A stretch of 64,000 nucleotides of DNA from Mimachlamys varia (Eukaryota > Mollusca > Bivalvia > Pectinida > Pectinidae): the NCBI GenBank assembly GCA_947623455.1, contig OX392527.1, positions 47,660,401 through 47,724,400 on the forward strand, read 5' to 3'. Positions 25,001 through 40,000 of this stretch are shown here, one piece after another. The notes beneath the pieces were generated by a model. That model was given only the letters and a program-made list of their open reading frames with translations, had not been told where the DNA came from and did no database searches. The position numbers were made by a program, and so were the translations under genes. Position 1 is the first letter of the stretch. Each line of letters opens with the position of its first letter.

Positions 25001-28000
25001 CTTGATTTTGTGTAAAGATACATTGAAATGTAAGACTAGACCTAATATTGTATAAAGGAACATTGAAACCACTGGGAGACGAGACCTGATTTTGTATAAG
25101 GTACATTGAAATGTAATATTAGACCTAATAATGTAAACGGTACATCGAAAAGGAAGACCAGATCTAATTTTGTTCAAGATACATTGAAATGTAAGACTGG
25201 ATCTAATTTTGTATAAAGATCATTGAAACTGAAAATCTAGACCTGATGTTGTAAAAGATATATTGAAACCATTTTAATTGGGATTTAATACAAAGTCAAT
25301 TGCAGTGAAACCATGCGCTAGACCTAATTTTGTATATTAGGTACATTGAACATGTTGAAATGGGAAGTAACCTATTCCAGTCGCCATGTCAGCGACACTA
25401 GATACCTGGTTTCCGTGGTGACAGGATTGAGACAAATTGTCCGGTATCGTGGTATTTAAGCAGTAATTCCGGTGCCACCGGTGGGACTTTTGTACGTGAT
25501 CGTAAACTTGTATTATGACTTCATATCTATGCCCACATTTTTCCTATGTGCACATTAAACCTGTTTTTTTAGTCTATTCATCCTCAATTTTTTGTGATCG
25601 GTTTATGGAGGTAGCTTTAAGTCACATTTTATATTGACATTAGGGGAAATATGGAATTGCAGAATAATTCTGTAAAATGGGTACTAAGATATGGCTGATA
25701 AGGTTATATTTCGAGACCATTATTTTTTGAAAATGAAGTGAAAGTAGCATAAAGTCCAACTACCATTGGAACTAGTAAATGTCACATGCTTATAGGTCAG
25801 GAGGGAAAATGACGCAGAATTCTATTTGTTTGAAATATTTCTCAACCAAATTCATGATGGGATATCGAAAGAAAATCAATGAAAAGTGTACTTTACCAAG
25901 AGAAAAAAATCTCTGTTGGCTTAAAAGTTTTATAATGATTTTGATGATTTGATATTTTCATGATTTTGTCCAGGATCTAGGACATCCCTGAATTTTCACA
26001 ATGAACTGTGATTTGGTTAAGTTCAAATTTGACTTGAATGCTGAACGGGTTAGCTCATTCACCCTTGAAGAAGCATTTAAACTCTTCCAAATCAAAAATT
26101 GGAATAGTTTATTATGAAATTTCAGGGGAAATGAGTAAAACAATATATAACCATAGATCAACCCTATATATATAAACTGGAATGGCTCAGTCTTTGATTT
26201 GAAAAGGTTCCATTGTGATTTGAATTGAAGCACAATGCTCAAAATGTGAATATTGCGATGATTAGAAAATCTTGAAAGACTTTTGACAGTCCAAAGTTTG
26301 CAACAGTTGTGTGGGCTTAAAATTCGTTATTTTGATATTGATGAAACACAACTTATAAAAAAACATCAATCTTTTAACTAGAGTTGTTGTATCTGACTTC
26401 ATTCAAAGTTCAAGTTTTTGTAGAACTTTTCTTCTTTAAACTGCATAATTATGTTACATTGTGGTATTCATGATGTCTGAATTTTTTTTTTTTTTAATTT
26501 TTGGATGATTGACACCTTTTCAATGGTAATCCTACAGAATTTTAATTAGTACATATTCAACGGTGAAAAATATATCACACAAGCAAAACAGGAATTAAAA
26601 AAATCTTGAAAATTGATGGAATTGAAAAAGGACTTATCATATTAAAATGTATTTACAAGTTTAAAGCTGTGTGTTAATTTTTTTTGAAGTTTTAAATTAA
26701 TACCTATAGTCTTTTTTTGTGTCCAGAATTAAATGTCTTTGGTTTGTTTCCTGTTTTGATAGAAAATTTAATGAAAATAGTAACAAGTCTTCACACTGTT
26801 AAATCTGATCCCAAGTTGATAACAAATCAAATTTTAAAATTGTCCTACACAGAATTTTGATAGCAGTACAGCTGATCTTTAACCCGTGGAGTCAGTGATT
26901 GAATTGTGCACCAGCAGACAGTCTGTTCCTCTTAAATGTCACCATTTCAATCATGGGCTATAAATCAAGTATTTGTTTTCCGTCAATTTTCTTCAGAAGT
27001 TAAAAGTGATCTTTTCTGTTATTAAAGTTAATTGCATATATATATATGACAGTCACATGCTGTTTGATTACTTGAGTTGTTTTTTTCCGGCTGAAGAAAT
27101 ATCACATGTACATGCGTATAGATATAGAGCTATATATATATATATAAAGGCAGTGAAATAAATCCAACAGTGTAGACAAACTAGGGCTGTCAAATTCTCG
27201 GAGCAATCCGTTCCTTTATCAAGACACAAAGAAGCACAAACTAATTACATTACATAAAAAGCAATATTAAAAGTATAAGAATAAATGGTTTCGGTAATTT
27301 AAAAACAATAAGCCCTTCGGCTAGTGTTAGCCAAAGGCAGAATTTAGAATGACCATATCATCGTCCAACGAGTACACTCTGTGTGCAAACAACGACAAAG
27401 AGAATAAATTTCCCGGGGAAACTGAGGCGTGAAGATGCTGAAGCTGAAATAACAGCATGGCGATTCGTCCCAAGATGATAATTGGGATAACGTGTGGTAA
27501 ATCCCGAAATATCTGTTATTGTAAAAAAAAAAAATTAATTAAAAAAATATCTCATTAGAATTAAAGCGAGATAAATATTTTCAAATTAGTGACGAAATGA
27601 GTATAAATATCTATTTGTAAGGATCCAGTGTTATTATGAAAACTACCATTGATATTACTTCTTTGACCCATAAATATACTGTATATAGATATAGATATAT
27701 ATTGGTCTGCCGGGAAAGGTCATTATGGCATGAATTGTCTGCTGCTGAAATAAATAACATATATGTCTTTGTTAAGAGAGGAATTAAGAGCAACTTAATT
27801 TTCAATTCTGCTGTACAAAATTTATATCTAAATTAACATACCGGTATGTATATAGCGATAAAACTGATAATCATAATTTCACAATTATTTTGATATCATC
27901 CTTAGGAACAAGTTGTTAACTGGAAAGTAATCAAAATTTAACTTTATCAAATTTTAAGAAAGTATCTGAAATAGAAATTTAATCAAAATTTACTTGAATT

Positions 28001-31000
28001 TAGAGTATATCAAAGTACCGATAAGAAAATAATCAAAATTTACCAGATTTAAAAATATTTCAGAGTAATAAAATATAAATGTATCAAAATTTACCTGGGG
28101 TAAAATAAGATAATTTTAAATGAAGAACGATGACACATAATGCAATACAATAAAAAAACTCAATGTAACATACCTGTTGATAAATATAAGTCAACAGGCA
28201 TAGAGTGAAAATAATTTTTGTTTATTTCTGGGAGACCAGCCAAAAACAGAAAAAAAGTCTGTGAAGTGTTGATACACAGTGTCTGAACAAATGTAGGTGT
28301 TGGAATGATTCATTGACGAAGCTTTGACAGGCTAATACTGACATACATCTTACCTGGTCTAACTTACCTGTGTTTACCTGTCAGACTTACCTGTGCTGCA
28401 CATACCAGGTACCACCTGCTTTATTTCAAGGAAGTGAACAACCCAGACATGCACCAGATGGTGGAATATTTGTCACGCCATCTCTCCAGGGGCCCATACA
28501 TTTCAAGTTCAATTATTGTTCTGTAAAATTGGGTTTGGGCTTAAATGTTCAGAATGCCACATACATTAAAAATAAATTGTATGATAAATTGTATGAAAAA
28601 TCATCCACAAACTAAATTTTGATGATCATTATTAAAATTATGAAAAAAAGATGAACTTTTGTTACAATTGAAGTGAAATACATAAGCGAGCATTGTTTGT
28701 CAGACAGCAATCTGTCGTTATATACGAAATGGTTGACCTTGACCTTTGAAAATATCCAACCCACCTTAGTACCCGAGTCGACCTGTCATGTCATGATCAG
28801 AGCCAGACAGATCACCCAAGCACTAGGGTTGTCAAGTCCCAAAATTAGATCAGTCTAGAACAATTCTGACTATATTGACCTCATTCTGGGTGATCCTTCC
28901 GAAGAATCCTGTATTTATGTGTAAACATATATCTCGCAGATTCTGTATTTATATACACATATTGTCTCGCAGATTCTGTATTTATAAACACATATTGTCT
29001 CGGTATAAGCCCTATAAATTTAGTCAGCAGACTACTTTATGTATATATATGTCCCAGTATTAGCCGTTCTGTCTAGGCCTATAAATTTAGTCCGCTTACT
29101 CCTGTATTTGTATATGTCTCAGTATTAGCCGTTCTGTCTAGGCCTATAAGTTTAGTCTGCAGACTCTTGTGTCTATATATGTCTCAGTATTAGCCGTTCT
29201 GTCTAGGCCTATAAGTTTAGTCTGCAGACTCTTGTGTCTATATATGTCTCAGTATAAGCCGTTCTGTCTAGGCCTATAAATTTAGTCTACAGACTCTTGT
29301 GACTATATATGTCTCAATATTAGCCATTCTGTCTAGGCCTATAAATTTAGTCTACAGACTCTTGTGTCTATATATGTCTCAGTATAAGCCGTTCTGTCTA
29401 GGCCTATAAATTTAGTCTACAGACTCTTGTGACTATATATGTCTCAATATTAGCCGTTCTGTCTAGGCCTATAAATTTAGTCTACAGACTCTTGTGTCTA
29501 TATATGTCTCAGTATAAGCCGTTCTGTCTAGGCCTATAAATTTAGTCTGCTGACTCCTGTATTTGTATATGTCTCAGTATTAGCCTTTCTGTCTAGGCCT
29601 ATAAGTTTAGTCTGCAGACTCTTGTGTGTATATACATGTATGTCTCAGTATTAGCCTTTCTGTCTAGGCCTATAAATCTAGTCTGCAGACTCCTGTATGT
29701 ATATATGTCTCAGTATTAGCCGTGCTGTCTAGGCCTATAAATCTAGTCTGCAGACTCCTGTGTCTATATATGTCTCAGTATTAGCCGTTCTGTCTAGGCC
29801 TATAAATCTAGTCTGCAGGCTTCTGTATGTATATGTTTCAGTATAAGCCTTTCTGTCTAGGCCTATAAATCTAGTCTGCAGGCTTCTGTATGTATATGTT
29901 TCAGTATTAGCCTTTCTGTCTAGGCCTATAAATCTAGTCTGCAGACTCCTGTATGTATATATGTCTCAGTATTAGCCTTTCTGTCTAGGCCTATAAATCT
30001 AGTCTGCAGACTCCTGTGTCTATATATGTCTCAGTATAAACCGTTCTGTCTAGACCTATAAATTTAGTCTGCAGGCTCCTGTGTTTATATATGTCTCAGT
30101 ATTAGCTGTTCTGTCAAGGCCTATAAATTTAGTCTACAGACTCTTGTATTGATAAAACTATATCTACACCTCTGTATTGGCCATTGACTTTTTCAATCCT
30201 AAAATTTTATAATGAACTATTTCAACCCTAGAATTGGAAGAGTTCAAATGTGTCTTTAGGGGGAATGAGCTAAAGGTCTACCTGAAGAAAACCCTATCAG
30301 AAATAAAGCCTAACGGTAGACCTCAATACCTCAATACGGGTAGTAAAGTCTGCATACCTATTTGCCCTTTGATTAATGAATGCTGCCGTGTACATTAAGA
30401 AAGTATGATTTATCCAGTTCTTGGTTTACTCTTTAACTTGCTTATCCTGTAACTCTTCCACCACTGTAAATCATAATGAATTCATCCAAATCAATCCTTG
30501 GTAGAGTCTACTGAAGTTATATAGGGGTGATCTGAAAGGGCTAACTCATTCACCCCTGAAGACACTGAACTCTTCCAAATCACAGGTTGGAATTGTTCAT
30601 TATGGAATTTCGGGGGTAAAAGGGCTAAGGTAAAGCTGGAGTCTCCCCATAGATTGCCAGTTTTGAATCCCTAGGGCATGGATTATCAATAACACTCTAA
30701 ATTGTTCTAGACCAGGTTCTAAGGTCAATGACCAGTAAACGGTTTGCCAGATGTTTTGTGTCCTGTTCCTAGTTGATATATGTGTTAATATTCAATAATG
30801 TGTATGTACCATTTCAAGTTAAGATTTTGAATTATTTTGAACCCCTCCCGAAAAACAACCCCACCCCCAACCCGCAACACCTATACTTCTGTAGCAGGGA
30901 TCCATGCATGCAGTCAATTCATTTATCCCCTGAAATTTCATAATGAACGATTCCAACCTATGAATTAGAAGAGTTCATATTTGTCTTCAGGGGTGAATGC

Positions 31001-34000
31001 GTTAGAACTGACGATTATATACTCACACTAGTTTTGTGACCAAGTACAATTACGTCAAAGCAGGCTGTGATTGCCATCAGAAAGTGTTTATTCCGATGTT
31101 GTTGTTTCTATACAGAATTAGTGCATAAAGGCTCGGCTATCTCGGTTCAAATCAGAGATAATTCACCGTTAAAAACTTTTACTCCCAGACATAAAATCTT
31201 AAAAAGCAGTTGAAATAAAAAACGATTATCTACTTACAGACATTTAAAGGTCACCGATTGGTTGTGTACAGGTAAACAAGATAAGATGAAATGTCCCTTA
31301 GGATGTGAATGTTAGCAATGTCTAGATGCTACGTGACGCCTGTCATATGGTCTGGATTCTAGAGAAATGCTCAGTACGGAGTTTGTTTAGTAAAATAGTG
31401 CTAGGGCAGAAAGGTGACAATAGTTTTTCTGCCCTAAAGAACTCTTAAAAAGTACATGCACTCATCAATATGATGTTTTAACCTATTAACCCCTAAAGAC
31501 ACATTTGAACTCTTCCAATTCAAAGGTTGGAAAAGTCCATTATGAAATTTCGGGGGTGAATTTTACTTAATAAATTTCTTGACTTATTAAGCTGATTGAT
31601 ATCAAAGGTTGCTATACATAGCTTTCATAATCAAGGAATGCTTTGTCAGAAACATTAAAAATGGTCTATTTCAGAGTCAGTTTGCAGAAAATGGGCCACA
31701 AAAGACAGATGTTTGAACCCTTGTAATGGTATTTAGCTTTGTAATCCCCATCATCCATTGATTTGGAATGTTTCTGTTATGGTTTGAGGTGGTGAAGGGA
31801 ATCAGAATTGAAGATGAATGCTAAACTTTATTTGGGTCAGGTCTCTTTGACAATTCAAGATGGCTGAGGTCAAATCTCAAAAGAGATGGCCCGAGTATTT
31901 CATTTAAAAGTCATCTTTATGTTAATGGCCGCAATACATTTACGATTCTGTTTTCTTATATCATCCATTTGTGTTACAATAATGCACATTCAAATGCAAA
32001 TTATGAATGCCAGAGCTACACTAGTTTTATTTCTTGTAAATTCGGAGATAGAGAGATGGCAAAACTAACGAGAACAAAGATTTACGTAGACTGTGATGAT
32101 TTAGGTCTAATAATAAGACCCTTAGCTTTGCTGCACTGTCAGAAGTGTTCTAACGATAATGATTCAAGTCAGTAGTGTTGCTACGGCGATTACTCTCAAG
32201 CTGTTGCTAAATTTCTATAAAGGTGGTAATCTTTAGTTTGTGGTAAGGCGACAGTGTTCAGCAAAGCCTTTAATTCATTTAATAACAGAATTGTAGGACA
32301 CGGGCCCATTGGGCCAATTGTTTCTGTTATGTCTGGCTGTCAGAAATACTATAGCAATATTGGTTTGCCCTAAAGCAATTCTGTATCCCTGCATGATAAA
32401 AAGATATTCAAAAAAATTGTGCAAAATGCGTCTGACTTGCAGCGAATATGTGCTCCCGAAGGACATTCTTTTGTAATGTATTCCACGGTACGCAACATTT
32501 CAGGTAGAAAATAATGGTTCACGTCCCCAAGGCTTGCCCACATTGTCGCGGTCCTAATGAAACGCTTCGCTTTCACTGCAAACTAGACTTCCTTTCCATA
32601 TTGCTTACATCTGTGTAAATAGGATCATTACAATTTCTCCGTTTCTGTACTAAATGTCACCAAGTAGCATTAGGTTCCCGCTTTTAAACAGTCAATGATT
32701 TCCTTATGCAAGTATTTTTAATATCCATCAACAGTCAGATATATTTTGTTTATTTTCTGATTGAGTGTCTGGATGTTTCTGAAGAAGTTGTCTCAGCCTT
32801 GTTTATGTTATAGTTCCAATTCTCTGGACTACAGAATGAAGGCTTTGAAAGTTTTATTTAGGAGTTGCAAGAAAGCGTACAGAGAATCATTATGTCTGTC
32901 CCTATGTTGTAAATGCACTGTTCTAGCCCAACTGGATCAACTGCTTATGTATTGGATCTAGACCTGGTCGATCATCTGCAACCAGATAGCTCAATTGGTT
33001 GAGTGGCCGTCTAGAGTTTGGAAGGTCTCGGGTTCAAACCCTGGTCTGGTTCAATTCAGAAAGCAGATTACAAAACTGTATGATTTCCTACATTTTAAGG
33101 ACATTTTGTTCAGTACCAATATTTCTCTATTTTAGTCTGTCTTTTAACAGTTCAGTACCAAGTATTTCTCTTTTTCAGTCTGTCTTTCAGCAAAGAGTAT
33201 CCTGATGTTTCCTGCATTTTGTAGATATTTTGTTCAGTACCCATATTTCTCTATTTCAGTCTGTCTTTCAGCAATGTGTGTGCCGAAGCCCAGCTCCACT
33301 GCTCCGACCACGAACCTGAAGTGTCTGGTGTGTGGGGACCGATCGTCTGGGATACACTATGGGGTGCTGGCCTGTGAGGGCTGCAAGGTAAGGGTACAGA
33401 CAAAGTTACACCACATCTAGACCAGTGGGGGTGCAAGGTAGTGCCGTCCCTCTGGGTGTCAGCCAAAGATTGTCGCAGGACAGCCTGCTGTGCTCACTCT
33501 AGTCTAAAAATTGGTTTAGCAAAAGTCACTAAAGACCACTTTTCTCTTTTAGCAAATACGAATGTCCTTTAGCAACTTTTACTCATTAGTAGTGTCAAAA
33601 TTCAAGTGTATTTCTGATGTATTTAACATACCATTCATTAAATTATATCAATTCTCATTATACATTTATAGGGAGTCAGTGTTTATGAAAATGGTTAATT
33701 CAACACAAATTCCATTAGCAAATGTAGCTAATGGCATACATTTTCTTTTTAGCAAATAAGCATTTCATTCGTTTATAACGGAAATGCTAATTGCTAGAAT
33801 GAGCACAGACAGGGATAACTTTAGGGTTTTGTTTCAAAGGGGTGTAGATCCGTGACAAGGTCCTGGTCTATTAGGAATAGCAGGTAAAATTTACAACAAA
33901 GGATACTGGATTCTATAGGGTGTAATGACTCAATGCAACAAAGTCCTGGCCCCGAGATCATGAAACAATCTTAGACTTAAGTTTGTGCTTAGCCAATCAC

Positions 34001-37000
34001 GTATGACGTTACTTTTTGTGACGTTATTTGTGATTGGCTAAGTCAAAACTTAAGACAAATTTAGACTTAAGATTGTTTCATGATCCTGGGACCTGGTCTA
34101 CTACAGCTGCTGAATTAAACACACATTACCAGGAGATACCTGTAATGGATGTAGGTAGTGAATGAATATACTAAGGGTACCAAGGGTACTAAGCCTGTGA
34201 GGAATGTAAGTTAGGGATTCAATACTGGTTACATTGTACTGGATTCTGACTGATCCGAGGTCGGGGTACAAAAATGACTGCTGACCTCTGAATGTTTCAA
34301 GGTCAGGGTACATGCTGACCCCAAAGGGGTGCAAGGTTCATATGCAATTCAGTGTTTATCGCTAAACTGTTCAAGGTTAGGGTACAATAATGATTGCTGA
34401 CCTCAGAAGGGTGCGAGGGTTCAAGGTCAGGGCACATGCTGACCTCTTTAAGTTGTGTAGAAATTTAAAAAGTGTCTTATGCGCTTTGTTTACTTGTTGG
34501 CAGGGATTTTTCCGTCGAGCCCTACAGGATATTGGTGACCCAGCCAGAAAGAGGTGCTACTACAACAAAAACTGTGAAATTACCGTGCTCACTCGGAACA
34601 GATGTCAATACTGTCGTCTGCAGAAATGTCTGGCACTCGGAATGTCAAGATCAGGTAAAAATACATCCCGACATTCAGTCTGGTTCAAACATAAAAATAC
34701 ACATTACAACATGGCGTCTGTTTGTCATCAGGCTACCGTTGACAAATCATTTTTGTTTTAGAAATACTTTGTCTGAAACAGTCTCGTTTGATAATAATAA
34801 ATCAAAGGAATTCCTCATTAAAATGTTTGAGCTGAGATTCTTTTGAAATCGTTACCTTTATAGTGTGCATTTGTATCGGGAAGATCTCTGATGAAGGGTG
34901 CTGGAAGGCCAATGTCACTGTTATTATAAATAGAATGTAATTGTCATTGCTTTCAACAGTTCTCATGTAAGATACCATTTTGATGAGTTTGATCATTGTT
35001 CATAAAAGTGCATTTATGATGATAGACAAGTACGCCAATATCATGACTGTGTTCATGTTTTTTCTCTCAAGTTCAAGGTCACTATGTCCTTATATTAAAT
35101 ACTACATGGACAGGAGCGTTAGATCTATTTATAAACCTATAACAAACCCAAATGAGGTATTTTTCTGTGTGCAATGTATACTAAAGAGGATAGTAATGTG
35201 GAAATATATGCTTTTCTAACGAAATATACTTCATCAAATTCAAATGAGAAGGGTCACCAGCTATAAATAGAAAAGGTCACCATGATCAATCGGAACAGAT
35301 GAAGGGTCGGGGTGTGTACATTTATTGGAAGAGCTGATGACTAGTTTCACCCTCAGGAAGAGCTTCTTAATGCTTTCACCCCTATACAACTTAAATTACT
35401 CCTGCTTGGAAGAAGGACATATGGCAACAGAAGTCCGACCATATAGACACATTTTAATTGGGTTAGCAAGGGTCATAAAAAGAGACCTATATTATACCTT
35501 AGGGTATAAAAAAATATATTTTACAGGTAGATTGATATATCAGGTATACTAATCAATAACCGGGACTAGTGTTAATATACTAGGTAGACATATTGGAATT
35601 ATTGAAATAACCCAGTCTTTATATGGATTTAACCTGTAGGTAACGCAGGTGCAGCTTAAATATTTTGTTTGTTTGCAGTGCAGTCAATGCCTGAAACGGA
35701 AAGATAGATTATAAATGCATCGAAAAGTGTACTTGACAAATGCTTTAGGGTGAAGAAATGCAGCCTTACGCTGAAGCCTGTTCCTGGTCTAGACAGATCG
35801 GTATAAATCACAGTAACATTGAACTTGAAAAGCCCCTGAGGCATGGCCTTTTTTTTAAGCAATGAAAATTAGATTATCGACAAACTGATCAAACATAACC
35901 ATTACTTATCCAGCTATAACAGTGAAATGTTTGAATACCTTAAGGTATTTGCAAAAAAAAAAAAGGAGTAACATATTATTGGGGAAGTTTTTGCCTAATT
36001 TATCATTAGAATGTTGATAATCTCAACATAATTGTTGCTGGTTTGAAGTGAGACTCATAAGTGTCTAGTCTGCCCTCCCTTGGTCTGTCTCCTGTACTAG
36101 AAACTATTACTGTCCCGATATTAATCGGTCATTAATGTAGAATCTAAGACGATGGATAGATCTACTTAATCATTGCCATCACATCCGTGGCTGTCATGTT
36201 TGAGGACGTAAAATTCAGTGTAGATTTGATAAGTATGATATTGATTTTTCCCGGCTTATTTTTCTTTTTAATGTGCATTGTGCTGGCATCAACAGTATAA
36301 AGTGCAAATTCAGAACAGAGTTATTCACCCTTTCACTGATACCCTTTAAAGGCCCAATATACGTAATTTATGGAAATTTTTCTTGATTCTGAAAAAATCT
36401 GGAAAAAAATCCAGTTGATAACCATGCAAAAATAAGAGTAAAACGAAGTAAACTTGCGCGATAACTTACAAGAAACTCTTGACAGATAAATCAAAAGAAT
36501 TCAAAATAATTCAGGTGGTGCCCACTTCAACAACAAGCCAAAGTTAGAAGACAGTTAAAAATGGATGCATGTTTACAAATACTGAGTTTCAACTGCTGAT
36601 GTACCGGTAACCGCTTAAGAATTCATCTTGAATATTGGTGATTATACAGATATCAGTTAATCTTAACTAAATCTATAAATATAAAAAAAGTTGTAAGACT
36701 TGATTTTTCGTTTCAAGTTTTGCCGAAAGTTACGTATATTGGGCCTTCAACTCATTCACCCCTGAAATTTCATAATGAAGTACTCGCACCATTGAATTAA
36801 GAGAGTTCATTAGTGTATTCAGGGTTGAATGAGTTATAAATATTTGCAATGATCAACAATTGTGATATGAAGAAACAGCTATAGATGAGGTATTTAAAAT
36901 ATTAAATTATGCTTTTTAGGAACTGATTATTGCAGCAATGATTAAAAAGGAAAACAAATTATTTTTCACTTATGCAATTTGTTAATTTATTATCCTTAAT

Positions 37001-40000
37001 TTCAGCTGCAAAACTTGGTCGGCGTTCAAGGAAAATGCGAGAAATGATTCGTAGTATGGAGGATACACAAACAGAGCAGGCCCTGCACGGCCTTCTCAGT
37101 CTCAACTCGGACATAGAGCGACAAATCGCAGCATCCACTGAAGCTGCGGTGGCTGCGTCCATGAACAATGGCATCAACCAGACCGGACCAAGTCAGACAT
37201 CGATGGCTGCCCTGTCCATGCTTCTAAAACAGCGCGCCCAAACTGGCTTCCTGATGGACCGCGATCGGGGATCCATCGAGACGAACTGCTCCACGGAAGA
37301 CAGCAGCGAGAGTCTGCCCCTGATCAAACAAGAACACCACGATTCCATCGACAACCGGAAAGAGATCCATGACAGGTGTCAGTCTCTGTCACCAGATGCG
37401 GACTCGGTCCAAGTTCACCCCGCCCACACCGGGATGACGGACTCGGCGACGCGATCGTCAATCGTCAACTCACTTCTCACACTCCCACAGCACATAGCGT
37501 TCCGCTTCCCCCACCCGCACCTGTTGATGCCCGGGGCCATAGACCCCGGCAAGCCATACGAAAATAATGTCCCACCTTTTGAGTCGTCAGCTTCGGTCGG
37601 CCAGCCTATTGACGCAACGATGAACGGCCTTTCTGCACACAGCCACTCTCCACTTAGTCAACAGTCAGTCATCGTACAAAACACCACCCTAGATCTCAGA
37701 AAACACAATCGTGGTGACGAGAAAATACGAAGTCCCATCAAGAAACGTCCTTACAATCCATCATACAACTCGGACAAGGAACTAGAGGGCGAAGACGAAG
37801 GCTACCGCAAAATCCAACGTAGAGATTCAATGTCGAGTGATGTCGGCTCTCCCGATCCCTACCCATCCAAAAAGCTGGTCATCAATGAAATGGCAGACAG
37901 ACCGTTTCATCCGTCATATATTCCAATGCGGGACAAACAGTCGACAATGGACCATACGGCTGTGGTGGCCCCCATCGTGAAGAACGTGAGTCGCATGGAG
38001 GAGGACATCAAGCTCACAGTCCCGATGTTAATCTACAAAATCCACGACTCCTTCCTGCAGACCTTTACCTTCATGAAGTCCAAGTTACAGGAGATGGAGG
38101 AGAAATTGATGGAGATGAAAGAACACATCGCACAGGGTCTGATGAAGAAGGAACCAAACATACAGGACCTCCAGCGCCTTGAGTTCATCATGAGGGTAAC
38201 ATATTCACTATTCCTGTAAACTAACTTATTTTAGAGATAGTCTCATTTTAGCGCTTTTCATGCTTTGAAATTGTGCTAAATAATGAACCCTCCAATTGAG
38301 CTTCTTGGTTCTTGTTCCGTGTTGAATACCTCATAGGTGCAGCATTATTATATGTATCTGTTAAAATTCTTTAATGCCCTAAAATAAGTTAGTTTAAAAA
38401 ATGTTATTCCTTAAAACTGTGAGTAATGGGTTTCTATATGATATTGCTCTATATTGTCCATGAATTTGCATCAATTCAGTTGGCATTCATATTGTCTATG
38501 AATGTTAACTGAAAACAGTTTGATTCAAAATATGAAAATGTGGATATCAAATGTTTTACATTTATTGAAGGGTAACATTAGAATATGATATATATACATT
38601 AACAGATGTATACTTGCCAGTATTTTGTACTTAATGTGTTCAATTTTTGGTATGGTTCAACGTTTAATTGGAAAATGTCTTAACAAATATTGACTAAGAT
38701 GAAGTTCAAAGTTTTTGCATGGTTCAATTTTGAAATTTGATAATTATATACTTAAAAAAATATTTGATACTTTAAGTGTTGAAGTTTTGTTTCATTGATA
38801 TTGACATGACTCTCGTATAAAATAATTGTAATATTAGCCGTACAATGCATGTTGAGCTATATCTTCCTCAAACTGTCCCCTCAAACTTTTCTTTGCCACA
38901 TGCAATTTTAAAGTTATTTTTTGTTACTACGATAAAGTTCAAAGCTTTTGCATGGTTCAATTTTGAAATTTGATAATTATATACTTAACAAATATGTGAT
39001 ACTTTAAGTGTTGAAGTTTTTGTTTCATTGATCTTTTAATTGACTCTCGTATAAAATAAATGTAATATTAGCCGTACAATGCATGTTGAGCTATATCTTC
39101 CTCAAACTGTCCCCTCAAACTTTTCTTTGCCACATGCAATTTTAAAGTTATTTTTTGTTAAAAACAAAATATAATAACATTACTATCCTGATGGGATAAC
39201 ACATCATCAGATAACACAAGATTCTATATAAAATGCTGTTTTTGACTTTGTAGGGCCCAAATGGTAAAATGATCAAGCCCGGGGAGCTGTGCTGGGAGGG
39301 CTTCCAAAGCTTACTGAACAAAACAATACAGGACACCGTGACCTTCGCCAAGAAGATCCCCGGCTTTCCCCACCTGGACCAAGACGACCAGATCAGCCTC
39401 ATCAAGGGTGGCTGCTTTGAGGTAAGCCAATGTCAGGTTCACTGTAGACAGGTTTCACTGTGCTCACACAGTGACACCTGTCTAATCTGACCTCTGTTTG
39501 ACTTAATTTGGGTTAACATGTTGGAACAGACATGTTGTCAGAATTTAGAGTTGATTGAAATCAAAACATCAAAGATGTTTATTGGTCATACCTCAAAGTT
39601 GGCTGAACTTTTAAAAAATATACCACTGATATTGCTAGCATACGCTTAGTAAACAAATGAACTTTTAGGTAGCACAACATCATGGTGTGACAATTGATTT
39701 ATTAAGTTTAACCGATTTAATTTTGTGAAATATTTGTTGATCGATTTTACTTGGTGGAAAATTGGTTCGTCCAATTTACTTCGTGAAAAATTGTGGAAAA
39801 TTGGTTTGACCAATTTACTTTGTGAAAAATTGGTTTGACCCATTCAGCTTTGTGAAAATACCTTATAGTTTAAATTATTTAACATTGTGAAATATTGGTT
39901 TGAGCGAATTATCTTAGTGAAACACTGTAACTGTGCATATTTCACCAGTAAGGTTATTTTAGTGATTTTCACACTTAAAACATTCTACTAAATTATGATA

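Noticed and set aside
32980..33051. Functional tRNA-Ser gene (anticodon AGA)
   Set aside because: The anticodon stem has two mismatches in five pairs, and the short variable loop does not suit a serine tRNA.
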